NCBI RefSeq assembly: GCF_000384315.1
Contig: NZ_ARVW01000001.1
Location: 3,658,157 to 3,722,156 of the forward strand
DNA: 64,000 nucleotides
Direction: 5' to 3'
From: Amycolatopsis nigrescens CSC17Ta-90
Lineage (GTDB): Bacteria > Actinomycetota > Actinomycetes > Mycobacteriales > Pseudonocardiaceae
Positions 51,092 through 59,073 of this stretch are shown in pieces. Both the position numbers and the translations under genes were made by a program. How positions within the stretch are numbered: position 1 is the stretch's first letter; each line of letters starts with the position of its first letter. The notes beneath the pieces are model-generated. The model was not told the origin of the DNA. It did no database searches and saw only the letters and a list, made by a program, of their open reading frames with translations.

Positions 51092-51676
51092 GTGACCGCG
51101 ATGACGGGCGCGCAGAGCGCGCAGGCTGGAGCGGGCCCACCGCTCGACGACGCGACGCTGGTCAGCCGCGCCCGCGAGGGTGACGTGCGCGCCTACGAAC
51201 AGCTGGTGCTGCGGTATCAGGGCCCGATCTTCCGGCTCGCGGTGCGCATGCTGGCCAGCCGCACCGACGCCGAGGACGTGGTGCAGGAGGTGTTCCTGAC
51301 CGCATGGCGCCGGCTGGCCCAGCTGAGCGAGGACGCCGCGTTCGTCGGCTGGCTATACCGGGCGGCCACGAACCGGTGCCTGAACGTGCTCCGGTCCCGG
51401 CGCCCGGAGGTGGAGCTGGACTTCGAGGTCGCGGACCCGCCGCAGCGCGGTGGGCAGCCGGAGCACGCCGCGCAGGTGAGCGAGCAGCTGGTCGCGCTGA
51501 ACCGGGCGTTGCAGCAGCTCACCCCGCAGCAGCGGGCGTGCTGGCTGTTGCGGGAGGTCCATGGCCGGTCGTACGAGGAGATCGGCGAGATTGTGGGAAC
51601 GAACAGCACTGCGGTACGCGGTCGCATCGCGCGGGCACGGGCCCAGTTGGCAGAGGTGATGCGGCCATGGCGGTGA
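51092..51676 (+). CDS. ECF-type RNA polymerase sigma factor
   Basis: The 194-residue protein has sigma region 2 (YEQLVLRYQGPIFRLAVRML, ASRTDAEDVVQEVFLTAWRR) and region 4 (LNRALQQLTPQQRACWLLRE, YEEIGEIVGTNSTAVRGRIA). It heads a compact operon of Asp23-domain genes, which it probably activates, and its gene overlaps the zinc-finger/Asp23 gene by 10 nt as typical for sigma/anti-sigma pairs. GTG start with GAGGAGG. Confidence 0.9.
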   Translation: MTAMTGAQSAQAGAGPPLDDATLVSRAREGDVRAYEQLVLRYQGPIFRLAVRMLASRTDAEDVVQEVFLTAWRRLAQLSEDAAFVGWLYRAATNRCLNVLRSRRPEVELDFEVADPPQRGGQPEHAAQVSEQLVALNRALQQLTPQQRACWLLREVHGRSYEEIGEIVGTNSTAVRGRIARARAQLAEVMRPWR

Positions 51677-52251
51677 ACCGGGCGACCGGCGGCTACGAGC
51701 TGCCGTGCGAGCGCGACCTGGAGCAGGTCTGGGAGCGGCTGGACGCGGTGGACCAGGGCCTGGCCGACGAGCACGAGCTGAGTTGCCCGCACTGCCGGAC
51801 GGCGCGGGAAAGCCTGCGGGCGCTGCGGGAGGTCACCGGCGAGCTGGCCGCGGAGCTGGAGGAGCCGCCGCCGGACCTGGTCGGCCGGATCATGTCCGCG
51901 GTGCGGGCGGAGGTGCGGCGCGGGCACATGATGCGGCTGCCCAGCACCGAACCCGGCGTGGTGGAGGTGAGCGAGCAGGCGGTCGCGGTGGTGCTGCGGT
52001 ACGCCGCGGACGCGGTGCCGGGGGTGCGGGCCCGCCGCTGCCGGGTGCGCACGGTCGGCATCGGCGACGGCGGTGAGAGCCTGGTCGAGGTCGAGCTGAC
52101 CCTCGCCGTGGGGATGCGCAACGTGGCCGGTGGTGAGGCGTTGGAACAGGTGCGGGAGCGGGTCGGTGCGGCCGCCACGGCCAGGGTGGGTCTCCGGCTG
52201 GTGGCACTGGACCTGGTCGTCGAAGATGTCTACGACGAGGACGGGGCGTGA
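51667..52251 (+). CDS. Zinc-finger/Asp23 fusion protein, likely anti-sigma factor
   Basis: The 194-residue protein starts with a ZAS-like zinc-binding segment (Cys near residue 14; H-x3-C-x2-C in HELSCPHCRTA, about 37-46) followed by an Asp23/Gls24-like domain (about 85-190: VEVSEQAVAVVLRYAADAVP, VEVELTLAVGMRNVAGGEAL, GLRLVALDLVVEDV). Anti-sigma zinc fingers of this form bind and inhibit ECF sigma factors. The gene overlaps the sigma gene by 10 nt. No membrane segment, so the complex would be cytoplasmic. Fusion of the two modules is the notable point. Confidence 0.75.
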   Translation: MAVNRATGGYELPCERDLEQVWERLDAVDQGLADEHELSCPHCRTARESLRALREVTGELAAELEEPPPDLVGRIMSAVRAEVRRGHMMRLPSTEPGVVEVSEQAVAVVLRYAADAVPGVRARRCRVRTVGIGDGGESLVEVELTLAVGMRNVAGGEALEQVRERVGAAATARVGLRLVALDLVVEDVYDEDGA

Positions 52252-52315
52252 GCGGACCCGCGCCGAGTCACGGCATCTGGCGGCCGACCGCGTGCGGACT
52301 CGTGGAGGAACCGGC

Positions 52316-52708
52316 ATGAGTGTGGACCCGACCGGGCTGCGCACCGAGTACGTCATCAGCGACACCGTGGTGGCGAGCGTGGCGGCCCGCGCGGCGGCCG
52401 CCACACCCGGCGTGGTGCGCACCGAGCCGGGGCTGGTCGGACTGGTCAGCGCCTGGGGGCGGACCGCAAGGCAGCGCTGGAAGGGACTGACCCCGGCACC
52501 GGCGGACGGGGTGAGCGTGCGGTTCGAGAACGACACCGCGGACACCGTCTCGGTGCGGGTGGATCTGGTGGTCGGCAGCGCGGACCAGGCGGCGGCCGTC
52601 GCGCAGGCGGTGCAGCGCGCCGTGTCGCGGGCCGTGCTGGCGGCGACCGGGCTGAACGTCAGCACCGTCGATGTGTCTATTTTGGACATTGAACCGGGGG
52701 CGAGATGA
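52316..52708 (+). CDS. Asp23/Gls24-like envelope stress protein
   Basis: The 130-residue protein has an Asp23-like core: an N-terminal helix (DTVVASVAARAAAATPGVVR), a strand-helix pair (VSVRVDLVVGSADQAAAVAQ, AVQRAVSRAVLAATGLNVST) and the terminal VDVSILDIEPG strand. Second of four Asp23 genes in the operon. Its stop overlaps the next ATG (ATGA). Preceded by GGAGGAACC. Confidence 0.78.
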   Translation: MSVDPTGLRTEYVISDTVVASVAARAAAATPGVVRTEPGLVGLVSAWGRTARQRWKGLTPAPADGVSVRFENDTADTVSVRVDLVVGSADQAAAVAQAVQRAVSRAVLAATGLNVSTVDVSILDIEPGAR

Positions 52709-53010
52709 CCGCGACCGAACTGACCGGGAAGCTGCTCGCCGCGCTGGCCGGGGTGACCGGCCTGCGCCCTGCCACCCCGGCCGATCCGCCGACCGCGTCC
52801 TGGATGTGGTGGGACTGGGACTCGCTCGCGATCGATCTGGACGAGGACGCGGTGCGAATCCGGCTGGTCGCCACCGAGCTGCCGTTGCCGCCGCTGCTGC
52901 ACCGCGCCACCGAGGCGATCCGCCCGGTTCTGGCAGGAACCCGGTGGGAGAACGCCATTCTGCGGTTGGTGGTCACCGATATCGATGGGGCCGCGTTCAC
53001 CGGTACGTGA
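52705..53010 (+). CDS. Conserved hypothetical in Asp23 operon
   Basis: The 101-residue protein (LTGKLLAALAGVTGLRPATP, WMWWDWDSLAIDLDEDAVRI, RLVATELPLPPLLHRATEAI, LRLVVTDIDG) has an Asp23-like rhythm of strand-helix-strand but lacks the family signature, and may be a diverged member. Translation is coupled to the preceding gene through ATGA. Confidence 0.68.
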   Translation: MTATELTGKLLAALAGVTGLRPATPADPPTASWMWWDWDSLAIDLDEDAVRIRLVATELPLPPLLHRATEAIRPVLAGTRWENAILRLVVTDIDGAAFTGT

Positions 53011-53053
53011 GACCCAGACCACACGATCGGGTCGTGACTTTCCTTTTTCCGCT

Positions 53054-53075
53054 GTGTCCAACAGATATCGGGTAG
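53054..53075 (+). promoter_or_regulatory. Possible sigma-B-type promoter before asp23
   Basis: GTGT-N12-GGGTAG resembles the actinobacterial stress-sigma pattern GTTT-N12..15-GGGTAT. It lies in a 108-bp gap in the operon, 44 bp before ATG 53119. Confidence 0.35.
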
Positions 53076-53118
53076 CCAAGAGGTCCCGGCCCACAGCAGA
53101 AACAAAGGGAGTCCGAAG

Positions 53119-53589
53119 ATGACCACCGCTTCCGCAGACAAGACCACCGAAAAGACCAACTCGGCCGTGACCAAGGCCGCCACCGGCGACGGCGCGCTGG
53201 TGACCAAACAGGGCTCCACCACCATCGCGGACGCCGTGGTGCAGAAGATCGCCGGCCTCGCCGCGCGTGAGGTCAGCGGCGTGCACGCCCTCGGCGGCGG
53301 TACCGCCCGTGCGTTCGGCGCGCTGCGGGAGCGGATCCCCGGCGCCAGCGCGAGTGCCAGCCAGGGCGTTTCCGTTGAGGTGGGCGAGAAGCAGGCCGCG
53401 GTCGACCTGCAGGTGCTGGTCGAGTACGGAGTGTCCATTGCGGACCTGGCGCGTTCGGTGCGCAAGAACGTGATCAACGCGATCGAGCAGATGACCGGGC
53501 TGGAAGTGGTCGAGGTCAACATCAACGTGAACGACGTGCACATTCCGGGTGACGACGACGGCGAAGAGACCAGCGACCGGGTGCAGTGA
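53119..53589 (+). CDS. Asp23/Gls24 family envelope stress response protein (main member)
   Basis: The 156-residue protein is the canonical member: TIADAVVQKIAGLAAREVSG, VHALGGGTARAFGALRERIP, VSVEVGEKQAAVDLQVLVEY, NVINAIEQMTGLEVVEVNIN and VNDVHIP. Asp23 proteins are abundant, coat the inner face of the membrane through AmaP, and respond to cell-wall stress in Firmicutes. It has its own candidate promoter and RBS GGGAGTC. Confidence 0.92.
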   Translation: MTTASADKTTEKTNSAVTKAATGDGALVTKQGSTTIADAVVQKIAGLAAREVSGVHALGGGTARAFGALRERIPGASASASQGVSVEVGEKQAAVDLQVLVEYGVSIADLARSVRKNVINAIEQMTGLEVVEVNINVNDVHIPGDDDGEETSDRVQ

Positions 53590-53645
53590 CGGTCCCTCCA
53601 CCGACCAGCGACCGCGGGCCGTCGGGCCTGTCTTGGGAGACAAGC

Positions 53646-53834
53646 ATGAACGCCACATTGCTCGGGCTCATCGCCGGACTGGCCCTCGGCTTCGCGGCCG
53701 CCTTCGGTGGCTTTTCCGCCTTCGTCGTCGTGCTGGTGCTCGGCGCGCTCGGACTGCTGGCCGGCCGTTGGCTGGACGGCAAGCTGGACCTGTCCGCGCT
53801 CACCGGCATCGGCCGTGACCGGGGCACGCGATGA
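53646..53834 (+). CDS. Small integral membrane protein (DUF2273-like)
   Basis: The 62-residue protein is two hydrophobic helices (LLGLIAGLALGFAAAFGGFS, AFVVVLVLGALGLLAGRWLD) with a short charged tail. The same small two-helix protein accompanies Asp23 and AmaP in Firmicute operons (DUF2273). ATG 53646 follows TGGGAGAC. Its stop overlaps the next ATG. Confidence 0.78.
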   Translation: MNATLLGLIAGLALGFAAAFGGFSAFVVVLVLGALGLLAGRWLDGKLDLSALTGIGRDRGTR

Positions 53835-54271
53835 GCACCGCGATCAGCGCGCCGCCGTCCGGCCGGCACCGTGCCGAAGACGCCGAACCCGAAGAGGAAA
53901 CCGCCACCGAGGCCGAGCCGGAACGCGGCCGGACCACCCTGGAACCACGGGTGGTGGAGCGGATCGCCGCGCACGCCGTCACCGAGGTGGCCGGGGTCGG
54001 CGGGTCCGCCAGGCGGGTGCTCGGGGTGGCCGTCGGCAGCGAGGAGGCGGACCGCGCGGCCAGGGTGCGGGCCGAGGTCACGGCCGAGTCGGCCACCCTC
54101 GACGTGCGGCTTTCGGTGGCATACCCGGATTCGGTCGCGGCCACCACGGAACGGGCCCGCGCGCACCTGATCGAGCGCACCGGCGAGCTGACCGGGCTGG
54201 CCGTGCGCCGGGTGGACATCGTGGTCACCGCGCTGCACAGCGAGGAAACCGGGCAGCGGAGGGTGTCGTGA
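53831..54271 (+). CDS. Asp23/Gls24-like envelope stress protein (third member)
   Basis: The 146-residue protein has an acidic disordered N-terminus (about 1-35) and an Asp23 domain: LEPRVVERIAAHAVTEVAGV, GGSARRVLGVAV, ATLDVRLSVAYPDSVAATTE, LTGLAVRRVDIVVTAL. ATGA overlaps at both ends (53831 and 54268) show tight translational coupling. Confidence 0.85.
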   Translation: MSTAISAPPSGRHRAEDAEPEEETATEAEPERGRTTLEPRVVERIAAHAVTEVAGVGGSARRVLGVAVGSEEADRAARVRAEVTAESATLDVRLSVAYPDSVAATTERARAHLIERTGELTGLAVRRVDIVVTALHSEETGQRRVS

Positions 54272-54804
54272 TCCGCCGCCCGCGCCGGAGCGCCCCGGCC
54301 GTGCTGGTCGCGCTGGTGCTGCTCGCCGGTTGCGTGCTCGTCGCGACCGCGGCCATCCAGTACCTGGTCGGTGCGCCGCCGGTGTTCGGCTACGACGCGG
54401 TGGCCGGCGCGATCCACGACACCAGCTGGAACGAGCCGCCGGTGCTGATCGCCGGTGGCGTCGCGGTGCTGGCCGGGCTGGTGCTGCTCGCACTGGCGGT
54501 GCTGCCGGGGCGTCCGGTGGTGCTGCCGCTGGCCGGTGCCGGAGACCGGCTGGACTCCGGCGCGACCCGGCGCAGCATGCGCAGTTCGCTGCACGAAAGC
54601 GTCACCGCCGTGGACGGTGTCGCCGGCGCGAAGCTGAAGTTGCGGCGGAAGAAGGTGGCTGTGCAGGTGCGCACCCACCGCACCACCACCGACGGCATGG
54701 CCGACGCGGTCCGCGGCGCGCTCGAACAGCGGCTGGACCAGATCGCGCCGGTCACCCGACCGCGCACCCGGGTCCGGGTGGTCACCACGAGGAGCAGCAG
54801 ATGA
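54268..54804 (+). CDS. DUF6286-type membrane protein of the Asp23 operon
   Basis: The 178-residue protein has two membrane helices (VLVALVLLAGCVLVATAAIQ and VLIAGGVAVLAGLVLLALAV), then a cytoplasmic domain with SLHESVTAVDGVAGAKLKLR and KKVAVQVRTHRTTTDGMADA that resembles an Asp23-like alpha/beta unit. The arrangement parallels AmaP: two helices plus a domain that could bind Asp23 proteins. GTG start overlapping the previous stop. Confidence 0.75.
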   Translation: MIRRPRRSAPAVLVALVLLAGCVLVATAAIQYLVGAPPVFGYDAVAGAIHDTSWNEPPVLIAGGVAVLAGLVLLALAVLPGRPVVLPLAGAGDRLDSGATRRSMRSSLHESVTAVDGVAGAKLKLRRKKVAVQVRTHRTTTDGMADAVRGALEQRLDQIAPVTRPRTRVRVVTTRSSR

Positions 54805-55373
54805 GCGGCCTGAACCGTCCCGCCAGGCTCAACCGGACCCTGCTCGCGCTGCTGGGGCTGGTGCTGCTGGCCGGTGGCGCGTTCGCGGTGGCGACCTATT
54901 ACGGGCTGCTGCGCGTGCTCGACCCCGGCAGCGCGCTGATCCCGGCTCCGCCGGCCGCGCCGACCTGGGCTTACTACGCGGCCGCCGCGGTGGCCGTCGT
55001 GCTGGGCCTGCTCTGCCTGCGCTGGCTGCTCGCACAGGCCGCGCGCAAGCCGAAGACCAGCACCTGGCGGCTGGAGCGGCGCCCGGAACAGGGCAGCACC
55101 CGGCTCGACGCGGCGGTGGCGACCCAGCCGCTGGCCGAGGAGATCGAGGCCTACCCGGGGGTGCATTCGGTGCGCGCCACGCTGGCCGGTGCCCAGCAGT
55201 CGCCGTCGCTGTTCCTCGCGGTCGGCGCCGAGCGCGGGGCGGACCTCGGCGAGCTGCGGCGACGGATCGAAGGGCACGCGCTGCCCCGGCTGCGGCAAGC
55301 CCTGGACCTCGGCGAACTGCCGGCCGCGGTGGAGTTTCGGCTGACCGCGAAAACCGGTGCCAGGGCCCGCTGA
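54801..55373 (+). CDS. amaP: AmaP-like alkaline shock membrane anchor protein
   Basis: The 190-residue protein has two N-terminal membrane helices (LLALLGLVLLAGGAFAVATY, YYAAAAVAVVLGLLCLRWLL) and a cytoplasmic domain (about 85-190) with DAAVATQPLAEEIEAYPGVH and ALDLGELPAAVEFRL. In Staphylococcus AmaP tethers Asp23 to the membrane; position, topology and length fit. The assignment is from layout, since the sequence is divergent. ATG overlaps the previous stop. Confidence 0.75.
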   Translation: MSGLNRPARLNRTLLALLGLVLLAGGAFAVATYYGLLRVLDPGSALIPAPPAAPTWAYYAAAAVAVVLGLLCLRWLLAQAARKPKTSTWRLERRPEQGSTRLDAAVATQPLAEEIEAYPGVHSVRATLAGAQQSPSLFLAVGAERGADLGELRRRIEGHALPRLRQALDLGELPAAVEFRLTAKTGARAR

Positions 55374-55392
55374 CCGGCGTAGCTTCAAAGCC

Positions 55393-55581
55393 GTGGAAAA
55401 GCCGCCGGACAAGCCAGCAGAGCCGGAGAGGCCCGGCCATCAGCCGCCGTTCCCGCGCCGCCGCAAGCCGCCGGACGCGCCGGAGCAGTACCCGCACGAG
55501 ACCCCGTCGCCGTATCCGGGGCAGACCCCGCCGGACTTCCCGCCGGGGGTGACCCCGCCGGAGCCGCCGGAGACACGGTGA
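55393..55581 (+). CDS. Small proline-rich disordered protein
   Basis: The 62-residue reading from GTG 55393 is about one third proline, with P-P-D, P-P-E and T-P-P motifs and no hydrophobic segment. It may be the last gene of the Asp23 operon (20 bp after the amaP-like stop) but has no good RBS and could be non-coding. Confidence 0.4.
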   Translation: MEKPPDKPAEPERPGHQPPFPRRRKPPDAPEQYPHETPSPYPGQTPPDFPPGVTPPEPPETR

Positions 55582-55685
55582 TCAGGGACCACCCCTACGG
55601 GTAAAGCCAGGGGTCACTAGATCACTTTGTCGACCTGTTCTCAGGTTTCGGAGAGTATCCTCGAAGTCGGGCGCGAAGGGGGTAT

Positions 55686-56084
55686 GTGCAGGTGTACGGG
55701 TTTCTGGCGGACGCGACGGTAGCGGTACACCTGCTCGCGCTGCTCTACATGGGCTTCGGTGGCTTCCTGGCGTGGCGCTGGCCGAAGAGCATCTTCGTGC
55801 ACATCGGGTTCGCGGCCTGGGGCATCCTGGTCAACATCTTCCCCATTCCCTGCCCGTTCACCGCGCTGGAGAACTACTTCCGCCATCAGCAGGGCCTCGG
55901 TGACCTGCCCGGCGGCTTCAACGCCTACTACCTCTACGACACGGTGTTCCCCCGGTCGCTGCTGCCGATGGTGGCGCTGCTCGCCTTCGTCATCCTGGTC
56001 GTCTCCTACGTGGGCGCCTACCTGCGCTGGAAGCACCGCCACGACGCCCAGGACGCGTCGGCGCACGGGGTCCAGCTCGGCTGA
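55686..56084 (+). CDS. DUF2784 family membrane protein
   Basis: The 132-residue protein has three to four membrane helices and the DUF2784 pattern: ADATVAVHLLALLYMGFGGF, WPKSIFVHIGFAAWGILVNI, FPIPCPFTALENYFRHQQG. Function unknown. GTG 55686 with AAGGGGG upstream. Confidence 0.87.
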   Translation: MQVYGFLADATVAVHLLALLYMGFGGFLAWRWPKSIFVHIGFAAWGILVNIFPIPCPFTALENYFRHQQGLGDLPGGFNAYYLYDTVFPRSLLPMVALLAFVILVVSYVGAYLRWKHRHDAQDASAHGVQLG

Positions 56085-56096
56085 GACACTTCCCGG

Positions 56097-56756
56097 GTGA
56101 CGGTGGACGAGCAGCAGACCGGCCCGACCGAGTGGGGCGCGCGCGAAGACGTCGGTGTCGGGCCGTGGCCGGGGGCCTGGCCCGAGGGTGACCGGTACGA
56201 CCCCGAGCTGCTGGCGGACGGCGACCGGCGCAACGTGGTGGACGCCTACCGCTACTGGCGGCGCGAGGCGATCGTGTCCGATGTGGATGCTCGGCGGCAC
56301 CCGTTCCACGTGGCCATCGAGAACTTCCAGCACGACCACAACATCGGCACCGTGGTGCGCACCGCGAACGCGTTCGCCGCGGCCGCGGTGCACATCGTCG
56401 GCCGGCGCCGGTGGAATCGCCGCGGCGCCATGGTCACCGACCGCTACCAGCACCTGCTGCATCACGAGGACGTCACCGGCCTCGCCGAGTTCGCCGCCGC
56501 GAAAGGACTCGTCGTGGTCGGCGTGGACAACCGGCCGGGCGCGCGGCCGCTGGAGACCGCCGAACTGCCGCGTGACTGCGTGCTGCTGTTCGGCCAGGAG
56601 GGCCCCGGCCTGTCCGCGCCGGCGCAGGAGATGGCCGCGATGACCGTGTCCATCGCGCAGTTCGGCACCACCCGCTCGATCAACGCCGGGGTGGCCGCCG
56701 GCATCGTCATGCACGCCTGGATCCGCCGCCACGCCGACCTCGCCACCGCCTGGTGA
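56097..56756 (+). CDS. TrmH/SpoU family RNA 2'-O-ribose methyltransferase
   Basis: The 219-residue SPOUT enzyme has all three knot motifs: HNIGTVVRTANAFAAAAVHI (motif 1 with Asn/Arg), CVLLFGQEGPGL (motif 2) and VSIAQFGTTRSINAGVAAGI (motif 3). It methylates a ribose in rRNA or tRNA with S-adenosylmethionine; the target nucleotide cannot be told. Starts 12 bp after the DUF2784 stop, so the two may be co-transcribed. Confidence 0.9.
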   Translation: MTVDEQQTGPTEWGAREDVGVGPWPGAWPEGDRYDPELLADGDRRNVVDAYRYWRREAIVSDVDARRHPFHVAIENFQHDHNIGTVVRTANAFAAAAVHIVGRRRWNRRGAMVTDRYQHLLHHEDVTGLAEFAAAKGLVVVGVDNRPGARPLETAELPRDCVLLFGQEGPGLSAPAQEMAAMTVSIAQFGTTRSINAGVAAGIVMHAWIRRHADLATAW

Positions 56757-56767
56757 CCCCCTCAGCC

Positions 56768-56871
56768 ACCCGACCTTTTCCGGCCCGGCGACCGAGCCCA
56801 ACGTGACGTTCGGCCACTAGAACGAGCCGAACGTCACGTTGGGCCGGTTCGGTTGAGGGGAAAGGTCGGGT
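56768..56871. terminator. Nested hairpins between convergent genes (palindrome family D)
   Basis: Inner perfect 18-bp arms GCCCAACGTGACGTTCGG (56796-56813) and its complement (56827-56844); outer ACCCGACCTTTTCC/GGGGAAAGGTCGGGT arms (56768-56781 and 56857-56871). It fills most of the 123-bp gap between trmH-like and molybdopterin genes. Confidence 0.8.
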
Positions 56872-56879
56872 GTTTCCGG

Positions 56880-59018
56880 TCAGGCGGGGGTGACGTCGAC
56901 CGGGATGCCGTTGAGCACGGCGGTGCCGGAGAGCGCGTCCAGCGGGCCGTCGTCGGTGACCAGGTTCGAGTTCACCCCGGCGTGCGCGGCGGCCACCGCG
57001 GTCCTGGTGCCCGGCAGGTCGTGGCCCCAGCCGTGCGGGATGCTCACCACCCCCGGCCGGATCTCGTCGGTCACCTCCACCGGCACCTCCACCTTGCCGG
57101 CGTGCGAGTTCACCACCGCGCGCCCGCCGTCGGTCAGCCCGAGCCGTCCGGCGTCGGCGGGGTGCACCTGCACGGTGCACTGGTTCTTCCCGCGCACCAA
57201 GGGTTCCAGGTTGTGCATCCAGGAGTTGTTCGAGCTCAGCTGCCGCCTGCCGATCAGCACCAGCCCGCCGTCCGGCGCGTTGCCCAGCTCCGCCGCGAGC
57301 CTCGGCAGGTCCGCGACGATCGCTTCCGGTGCCAGTTCGATCCGGCCGCTGGCGGTGCGCAGCACCTCGGGCACCCGTGGCCGCAGCGGGCCGAGGTCGA
57401 TCCCGTGCGGTGCCGCCTCCAGGTCGGCCAGTGCCAGCTCGTACGGGCCCGCGCGCAGCATCAGGTCCAGCAGCCGTTCGGGGCCGGTCCGGTCCGGCGC
57501 CGGGGTCAGCCCGAGCTGCCCGGCCAGCCCGGCCGCGACGAACTCGTCCAGCGCGGCCAGGTCCGCGTCCGGTCCCTGGCCGGTGACCACCCCGGTCAGC
57601 CGCAGCAGGGTCTGCCACTCCTGCGGCACCTCGGTCGCCACCGCGGCCGGGGTCCAGTTCGCCACGTTGCGCACCGCGAACTGGTACAGCGCGAGGTCGT
57701 AGTGCGGCCGTTCCAGCGGGGTCGGGCCGGGCAGGATCACGTCCGCGTGCCGGCTCGTCTCGTTCAGGTATACGTCCACCGAGACCATGAAATCCAGTTC
57801 TCGCAACGCTTCGGCGAGGCGCGCGGAGTTCGGCGCGCTCAGGCAGGGGTTGCCGCCGATGGTGATCAGCGCCCGCACCTTGCCTTCGCCGGGGGTGCTG
57901 ATCTCGTCGGCCATGGTGGCCACCGGCACTTCGCCGAGCACCTCCGGCAGCCCGCGCACCCTGGTCCGCCAGCGCCCGGACCGGAACGGCTTGCTCCGCA
58001 CCGCGGCCACCGCCGCCGGCCGCGGGAACATCGCGCCGCCTTCGCGGTCCAGGTTGCCGGTGAGCACGTTCAGCACGTCCACCAGCCAGCTGGCCAGGGT
58101 GCCGAAAGCCTGGGTGGTGGTGCCGATCCGGCCGTAGACCGCGGCCCGTTCCGCGTCCGCCAGTTCGAGCGCCAGCCGGCGGATCACGTCCGCGTCCAGG
58201 CCGGTGTGCGGGGCGACGGCCTCCGGGGTGAACGGCTTGGCCAGCTCGCGCAGTTCGGTCAGGCCGTTGACCTGCCCGGCGAGTTCGCCGAGGGAAACCC
58301 GGTTCTCGGCGAACAGCACGCCGATCATGGCGAACAGCAGCAGCGCGTCGGTGCCGGGCCGGATCGCGTGGTGCTCGTCGGCCTGCGCCGCGGTGCGGGA
58401 TCGCTTCGGGTCGACGACCACCAGCTTGCCGCCGCGGGCGCGGATGCCGCGCAGCCTGCCGCGGACGTCGGCGGCGGTCATCAGGCTGCCGTTGGACACC
58501 AGCGGGTTCGCGCCGAGCATCAGCAGGTAGCCGGTGCGATCGAGATCGGGCACCGGGATGGCCAGCGGGTCGCCGAACAGGTAGCCGGAGGAGTAGTGCT
58601 TCGGCAGCTGGTCGACCGAGCCGGCGGTGTAGAAGTTCCTGGTGCCGAGCGCTTTGAACAGCACCCGCCCGTAGAGCGTGCTGGCCAGGTTGTGCGCGGA
58701 CGGATTGCCGGCGTAGACGGCCACCGAGTCCTTGCCGTGCTCGCCGATGATCCCGGGCAGTTTCGCGTCGATTTCGGCGAACGCCTCGTCCCAGCCGACC
58801 TCGGTGAACTCGCCGTCGCGCTTGACCAGCGGGGCGCGCAGGCGATCCGGGTCGTGGTGCAGCGCGCCGAGTGACGCGCCTTTCGGGCAGATGTAGCCGC
58901 GAGAGAAGACGTCCTCCGCGTCACCGCGTACGCCGACTACGCGCTGGGCGTCGTCGAAGGTGACGTCTAGGCCGCAGGTTGCTTCACAAAGCGGACAAGT
59001 GACCTGCGCTGTTGTCAT
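56880..59018 (-). CDS. Molybdopterin-dependent oxidoreductase
   Basis: The 712-residue protein of the DMSO reductase/formate dehydrogenase superfamily starts with a 4Fe-4S motif C-x2-C-x3-C...C (CPLCEATCGL, then RGYICPKG). Molybdopterin domains follow: VGWDEAFAEIDAKL, AVYAGNPSAHN, LMLGANPLVSN, LIGRRQLSSNNSWMHN and the C-terminal SIPHGWGHDLPGT. Substrate is not evident, and no small subunits or membrane anchors are adjacent. It may be a soluble single-subunit enzyme. The upstream 18-bp perfect palindrome suggests repression. Confidence 0.87.
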   Translation of the reverse strand: MTTAQVTCPLCEATCGLDVTFDDAQRVVGVRGDAEDVFSRGYICPKGASLGALHHDPDRLRAPLVKRDGEFTEVGWDEAFAEIDAKLPGIIGEHGKDSVAVYAGNPSAHNLASTLYGRVLFKALGTRNFYTAGSVDQLPKHYSSGYLFGDPLAIPVPDLDRTGYLLMLGANPLVSNGSLMTAADVRGRLRGIRARGGKLVVVDPKRSRTAAQADEHHAIRPGTDALLLFAMIGVLFAENRVSLGELAGQVNGLTELRELAKPFTPEAVAPHTGLDADVIRRLALELADAERAAVYGRIGTTTQAFGTLASWLVDVLNVLTGNLDREGGAMFPRPAAVAAVRSKPFRSGRWRTRVRGLPEVLGEVPVATMADEISTPGEGKVRALITIGGNPCLSAPNSARLAEALRELDFMVSVDVYLNETSRHADVILPGPTPLERPHYDLALYQFAVRNVANWTPAAVATEVPQEWQTLLRLTGVVTGQGPDADLAALDEFVAAGLAGQLGLTPAPDRTGPERLLDLMLRAGPYELALADLEAAPHGIDLGPLRPRVPEVLRTASGRIELAPEAIVADLPRLAAELGNAPDGGLVLIGRRQLSSNNSWMHNLEPLVRGKNQCTVQVHPADAGRLGLTDGGRAVVNSHAGKVEVPVEVTDEIRPGVVSIPHGWGHDLPGTRTAVAAAHAGVNSNLVTDDGPLDALSGTAVLNGIPVDVTPA

Positions 59019-59031
59019 CTTCGCATGGTAT

Positions 59032-59049
59032 ACATACCGCGCGGTATGT
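59032..59049. promoter_or_regulatory. Perfect 18-bp palindrome between the molybdopterin and GH76 genes
   Basis: ACATACCGCGCGGTATGT is its own reverse complement and is 13 bp and 24 bp from the two divergent start codons. This is the form of a TetR-family operator; the regulator gene is not in the window. Confidence 0.7.
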
Positions 59050-59073
59050 CCAGGGCTGCGCGAAAATGGGCCC

